A stretch of 7,462 nt of DNA from an uncultured Lysobacteraceae bacterium (GTDB lineage Bacteria > Pseudomonadota > Gammaproteobacteria > Xanthomonadales > Rhodanobacteraceae), in the NCBI GenBank assembly GCA_946480705.1, contig CAMLLF010000175.1:1-7462 (forward strand), written 5' to 3'. The stretch's first letter is position 1. The number at the start of each line of letters is the position of its first letter. The notes under the pieces are model-generated. The model was not told the origin of the DNA. It was given only the letters and a program-made list of their open reading frames with translations, and made no database searches. Shown here in pieces: positions 6,188 through 7,462 of the stretch. The translations under genes and the position numbers were made by a program.

Positions 6188-6215
6188 ATTAAAGACGATG
6201 GGCGCGAACTGTCGC
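6188..6215 (-). promoter_or_regulatory. Candidate sigma-70 promoter of the DUF885-GNAT-nitrilase operon
   Basis: Read on the minus strand, GCGACA (6215-6210) and TTTAAT (6193-6188) are separated by 16 bases. The -35 matches TTGACA at four of six positions, and the -10 matches TATAAT at five of six. The expected transcript start near 6181 leaves a leader of about 15 bases that contains the GGGGGAG ribosome binding site. This is the only AT-rich patch in the 159-bp divergent region on that side. Confidence 0.5.
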
Positions 6216-6291
6216 ATGTTGCCGCGTCCGCGTAGGTGCCGGAAGTCATGCCGCGCCGACGGCCGGCGACCGCGGCAACGCTGCAGGCCCG

Positions 6292-6297
6292 TATACT
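6292..6297 (+). promoter_or_regulatory. Candidate -10 box (TATACT) of rlmJ
   Basis: TATACT differs from TATAAT at one position and lies about 30 bases before the rlmJ start, leaving a short leader. No recognisable -35 hexamer exists at 16-18 bases spacing, where the DNA is all G/C. Confidence 0.45.
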
Positions 6298-6325
6298 GGC
6301 CGCGCGGCCGCGCCAAGGAGAGCTC

Positions 6326-7177
6326 ATGAACTATCGGCATGCGTATCACGCGGGGAATTTTGCCGATGTGCTCAAGCACAGCGTGCTGGTCGGCCTGATC
6401 GAGGCGCTCAAGCAGAAGCAGACGCCGTTCTGCTACATCGACACCCACGCGGGCCGCGGCCGCTACGACCTGCACGGCGAGGAAGCGCTGAAGACCCGCG
6501 AATACGCCGACGGCGTGATGCGCCTGCTCGATGCGTCGCGGCTGCCGGCCGCGCTGCACGTCTATCTGAATCTCATACGCGCGCTCAACAACAACCGTCC
6601 CGGCCACGACATCGCGGTCTATCCGGGCTCGCCGCTGCTCGCGAGCCTGCTGCTGCGCGACGGCGACCGCGCGCAGCTGTGCGAACTGCAGCCCGACGAA
6701 GCCGCGGCCCTGCGCGCGTTGTTTCGCGCCGATCCGCGCGTGGCCGTGCACGAGCGCGACGGCTACGAGGCCCTGAAAGCGCTGGTGCCGCCGAAGGAAA
6801 AGCGCGGGCTCGTCCTCATCGACCCGCCGTTCGAGGCGCAGGACGGCGAATTCCGCGTGATCGAGGCTGCGCTCAAGCACGCGCAGACGCGCTGGCCCAA
6901 CGGCATCTACGCGATCTGGTATCCGATCAAGCTGCGCCAGCAGATCGCCGGGTTCCACCGCTGGCTCAAGAACGGCGGCTTTGCCAAGGTGCTCGTCGCC
7001 GAGCTGCTCGTGCACCCCGACAACTCGGCGCTGCGCCTCAACGGCACGGGCATGGCCATCGTCAACCCGCCGTGGAAGTTCGAACGCCAGCTTGAGGAAC
7101 TGCTGCCGGTGCTGACCCAGCATCTGGCCCAGGGCCGCTTCGGGCAGCACCGCGTCGAGTGGATCGTCGAGGGCTAG
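6326..7177 (+). CDS. rlmJ: 23S rRNA (adenine(2030)-N6)-methyltransferase RlmJ
   Basis: This 283-residue enzyme (E. coli RlmJ, formerly YhiR, has 280) uses S-adenosylmethionine to methylate N6 of A2030 in 23S rRNA. It acts in the cytoplasm on naked or precursor rRNA. Signature elements are visible in order: the conserved N-terminus MNYRHAYHAGNFADVLKH, the SAM-binding DTHAGRGRY (39-47), and the catalytic motif IV D166-P-P-F169, where E. coli has DPPY; DPPF is an accepted variant in N6-adenine methyltransferases. The C-terminus has the family's NGTGMAIVNPPW segment. The start is the ATG at 6326, preceded by AAGGAG with five bases spacing. A GTG at 6236 in the same frame would add 30 Arg/Ala-rich residues absent from the family. 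It is divergent from the DUF885 operon and is followed by tdh in the same direction. Confidence 0.97.
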   Translation: MNYRHAYHAGNFADVLKHSVLVGLIEALKQKQTPFCYIDTHAGRGRYDLHGEEALKTREYADGVMRLLDASRLPAALHVYLNLIRALNNNRPGHDIAVYPGSPLLASLLLRDGDRAQLCELQPDEAAALRALFRADPRVAVHERDGYEALKALVPPKEKRGLVLIDPPFEAQDGEFRVIEAALKHAQTRWPNGIYAIWYPIKLRQQIAGFHRWLKNGGFAKVLVAELLVHPDNSALRLNGTGMAIVNPPWKFERQLEELLPVLTQHLAQGRFGQHRVEWIVEG

Positions 7178-7260
7178 CCGGCTTCGGCGGCCCGCCCGAG
7201 GATGCCGCGCCGCAGCAACATGAACCGGACCAGCGCCGGACTCTGCGGCGGCGGCGCGCC

Positions 7261-7291
7261 CCGCCGGCCGGCGGCGCCTATAATCGCCGCC
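7261..7291 (+). promoter_or_regulatory. Candidate tdh promoter: TATAAT within a 7-bp inverted repeat, next to a 14-bp palindrome
   Basis: TATAAT (7279-7284) is a perfect -10 box 25 bases before the tdh ATG. It lies in the loop between GGCGGCG (7270-7276) and CGCCGCC (7285-7291), which are fully complementary. CCGCCGGCCGGCGG (7261-7274) is a perfect palindrome overlapping the left arm, in the spacer between where -35 and -10 would sit. No -35 hexamer is visible. The symmetry could be a repressor site, but GC-rich DNA produces such patterns easily. Confidence 0.55.
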
Positions 7292-7309
7292 CCCAGCCGA
7301 GGTTGTCCC

Positions 7310-7462
7310 ATGTCCAAGATGATGAAGGCCCTGGTCAAGCGCGAAGCCACCAAGGGCATCTGGATGGAAGAAGTGCCGATGCCCGAGATCGGCCCGAACG
7401 ACGTACTCGTCAAGCTCGAGAAGACCGCGATCTGCGGCACCGACCTGCACATCTACAAATGG
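7310..7462 (+). CDS. tdh: L-threonine 3-dehydrogenase, 3'-partial (first 51 residues)
   Basis: The enzyme oxidises L-threonine with NAD+ to 2-amino-3-ketobutyrate, which Kbl then splits to glycine and acetyl-CoA. It is a zinc-dependent medium-chain alcohol dehydrogenase. Visible are the N-terminal [19 protein letters not shown], closely similar to E. coli and Xanthomonas Tdh, and A-I-C42-G-T-D-L-H-I-Y, whose Cys corresponds to the catalytic zinc ligand Cys38 of E. coli Tdh. The start at 7310 has GAGG seven bases before it. The ATG codons at 7319 and 7322 match the usual family start but have no ribosome binding site, so the protein probably carries three or four extra residues. The gene runs off the window, so whether kbl is next to it cannot be seen. 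Confidence 0.96.
   Translation, partial: MSKMMKALVKREATKGIWMEEVPMPEIGPNDVLVKLEKTAICGTDLHIYKW

Noticed and set aside
4433..6235. Plus-strand open frame of 600 codons opposite the DUF885 gene
   Set aside because: It is the exact antisense of a conserved DUF885 protein, its composition is dominated by codon-complement residues (Arg, Val, Glu, Leu), and it has no recognisable domain. The DUF885 motifs on the other strand settle which is real.
7177..7190. Short hairpin just after the rlmJ stop as an intrinsic terminator
   Set aside because: The stem is only four base pairs (GCCG/CGGC) and no T-run follows.
6167..7450. Upstream extension of the DUF885 frame to a protein of over 1000 residues
   Set aside because: The extra part is antisense to rlmJ. 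The hydrophobic signal-like N-terminus, ribosome binding site and promoter place the start at 6166.

Overview
The window is uniformly GC-rich, with G/C strongly preferred at third codon positions, and reads as chromosomal DNA of a high-GC proteobacterium. RlmJ (a gamma/beta-proteobacterial rRNA methyltransferase), a threonine dehydrogenase of the Xanthomonas-like sequence type, and TATAAT-type -10 boxes set in very GC-rich DNA suggest a gammaproteobacterium of the Xanthomonadales/Lysobacterales. That placement is inference. I saw no tRNA, rRNA, CRISPR array, insertion sequence or phage gene.

Layout. Bases 3-1217 (+) hold the 3' part of an unrecognised Ala/Gly-rich protein. It carries three tandem 13-residue repeats, and its C-terminal part has a spacing of acidic residues and lysine reminiscent of PD-(D/E)xK nuclease toxins. 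It converges, with 19 bp between, on a minus-strand sigma-54 activator (1237-2208) that consists only of the AAA+ domain plus a Fis-type helix-turn-helix and has GAFTDA in place of the usual GAFTGA. Upstream of the activator lies a gap of about 660 bp (2209-2868) without a convincing gene but with several repeats and palindromes, including a 19-bp direct repeat that could be an activator-binding site.

Bases 2869-6166 (minus) form a tight three-gene operon. It encodes a membrane-anchored or exported DUF885 metallopeptidase-like protein, a GNAT acetyltransferase (ATGA overlap) and a nitrilase-superfamily amidohydrolase (TGATG overlap). The GNAT and nitrilase look like a split version of the GNAT-nitrilase fusion proteins known from other bacteria (YhcX type). 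A plausible sigma-70 promoter lies just before the DUF885 gene.

Divergently, rlmJ (6326-7177, +) encodes the 23S rRNA m6A2030 methyltransferase. It is followed by the start of tdh (7310 to the window end, +), L-threonine 3-dehydrogenase, which has its own TATAAT box framed by an inverted repeat. rlmJ and tdh are ordinary housekeeping and metabolic genes. The parts most worth a second look are the 5' partial gene, the activator with its upstream gap, and the translationally coupled peptidase-acetyltransferase-amidase operon.
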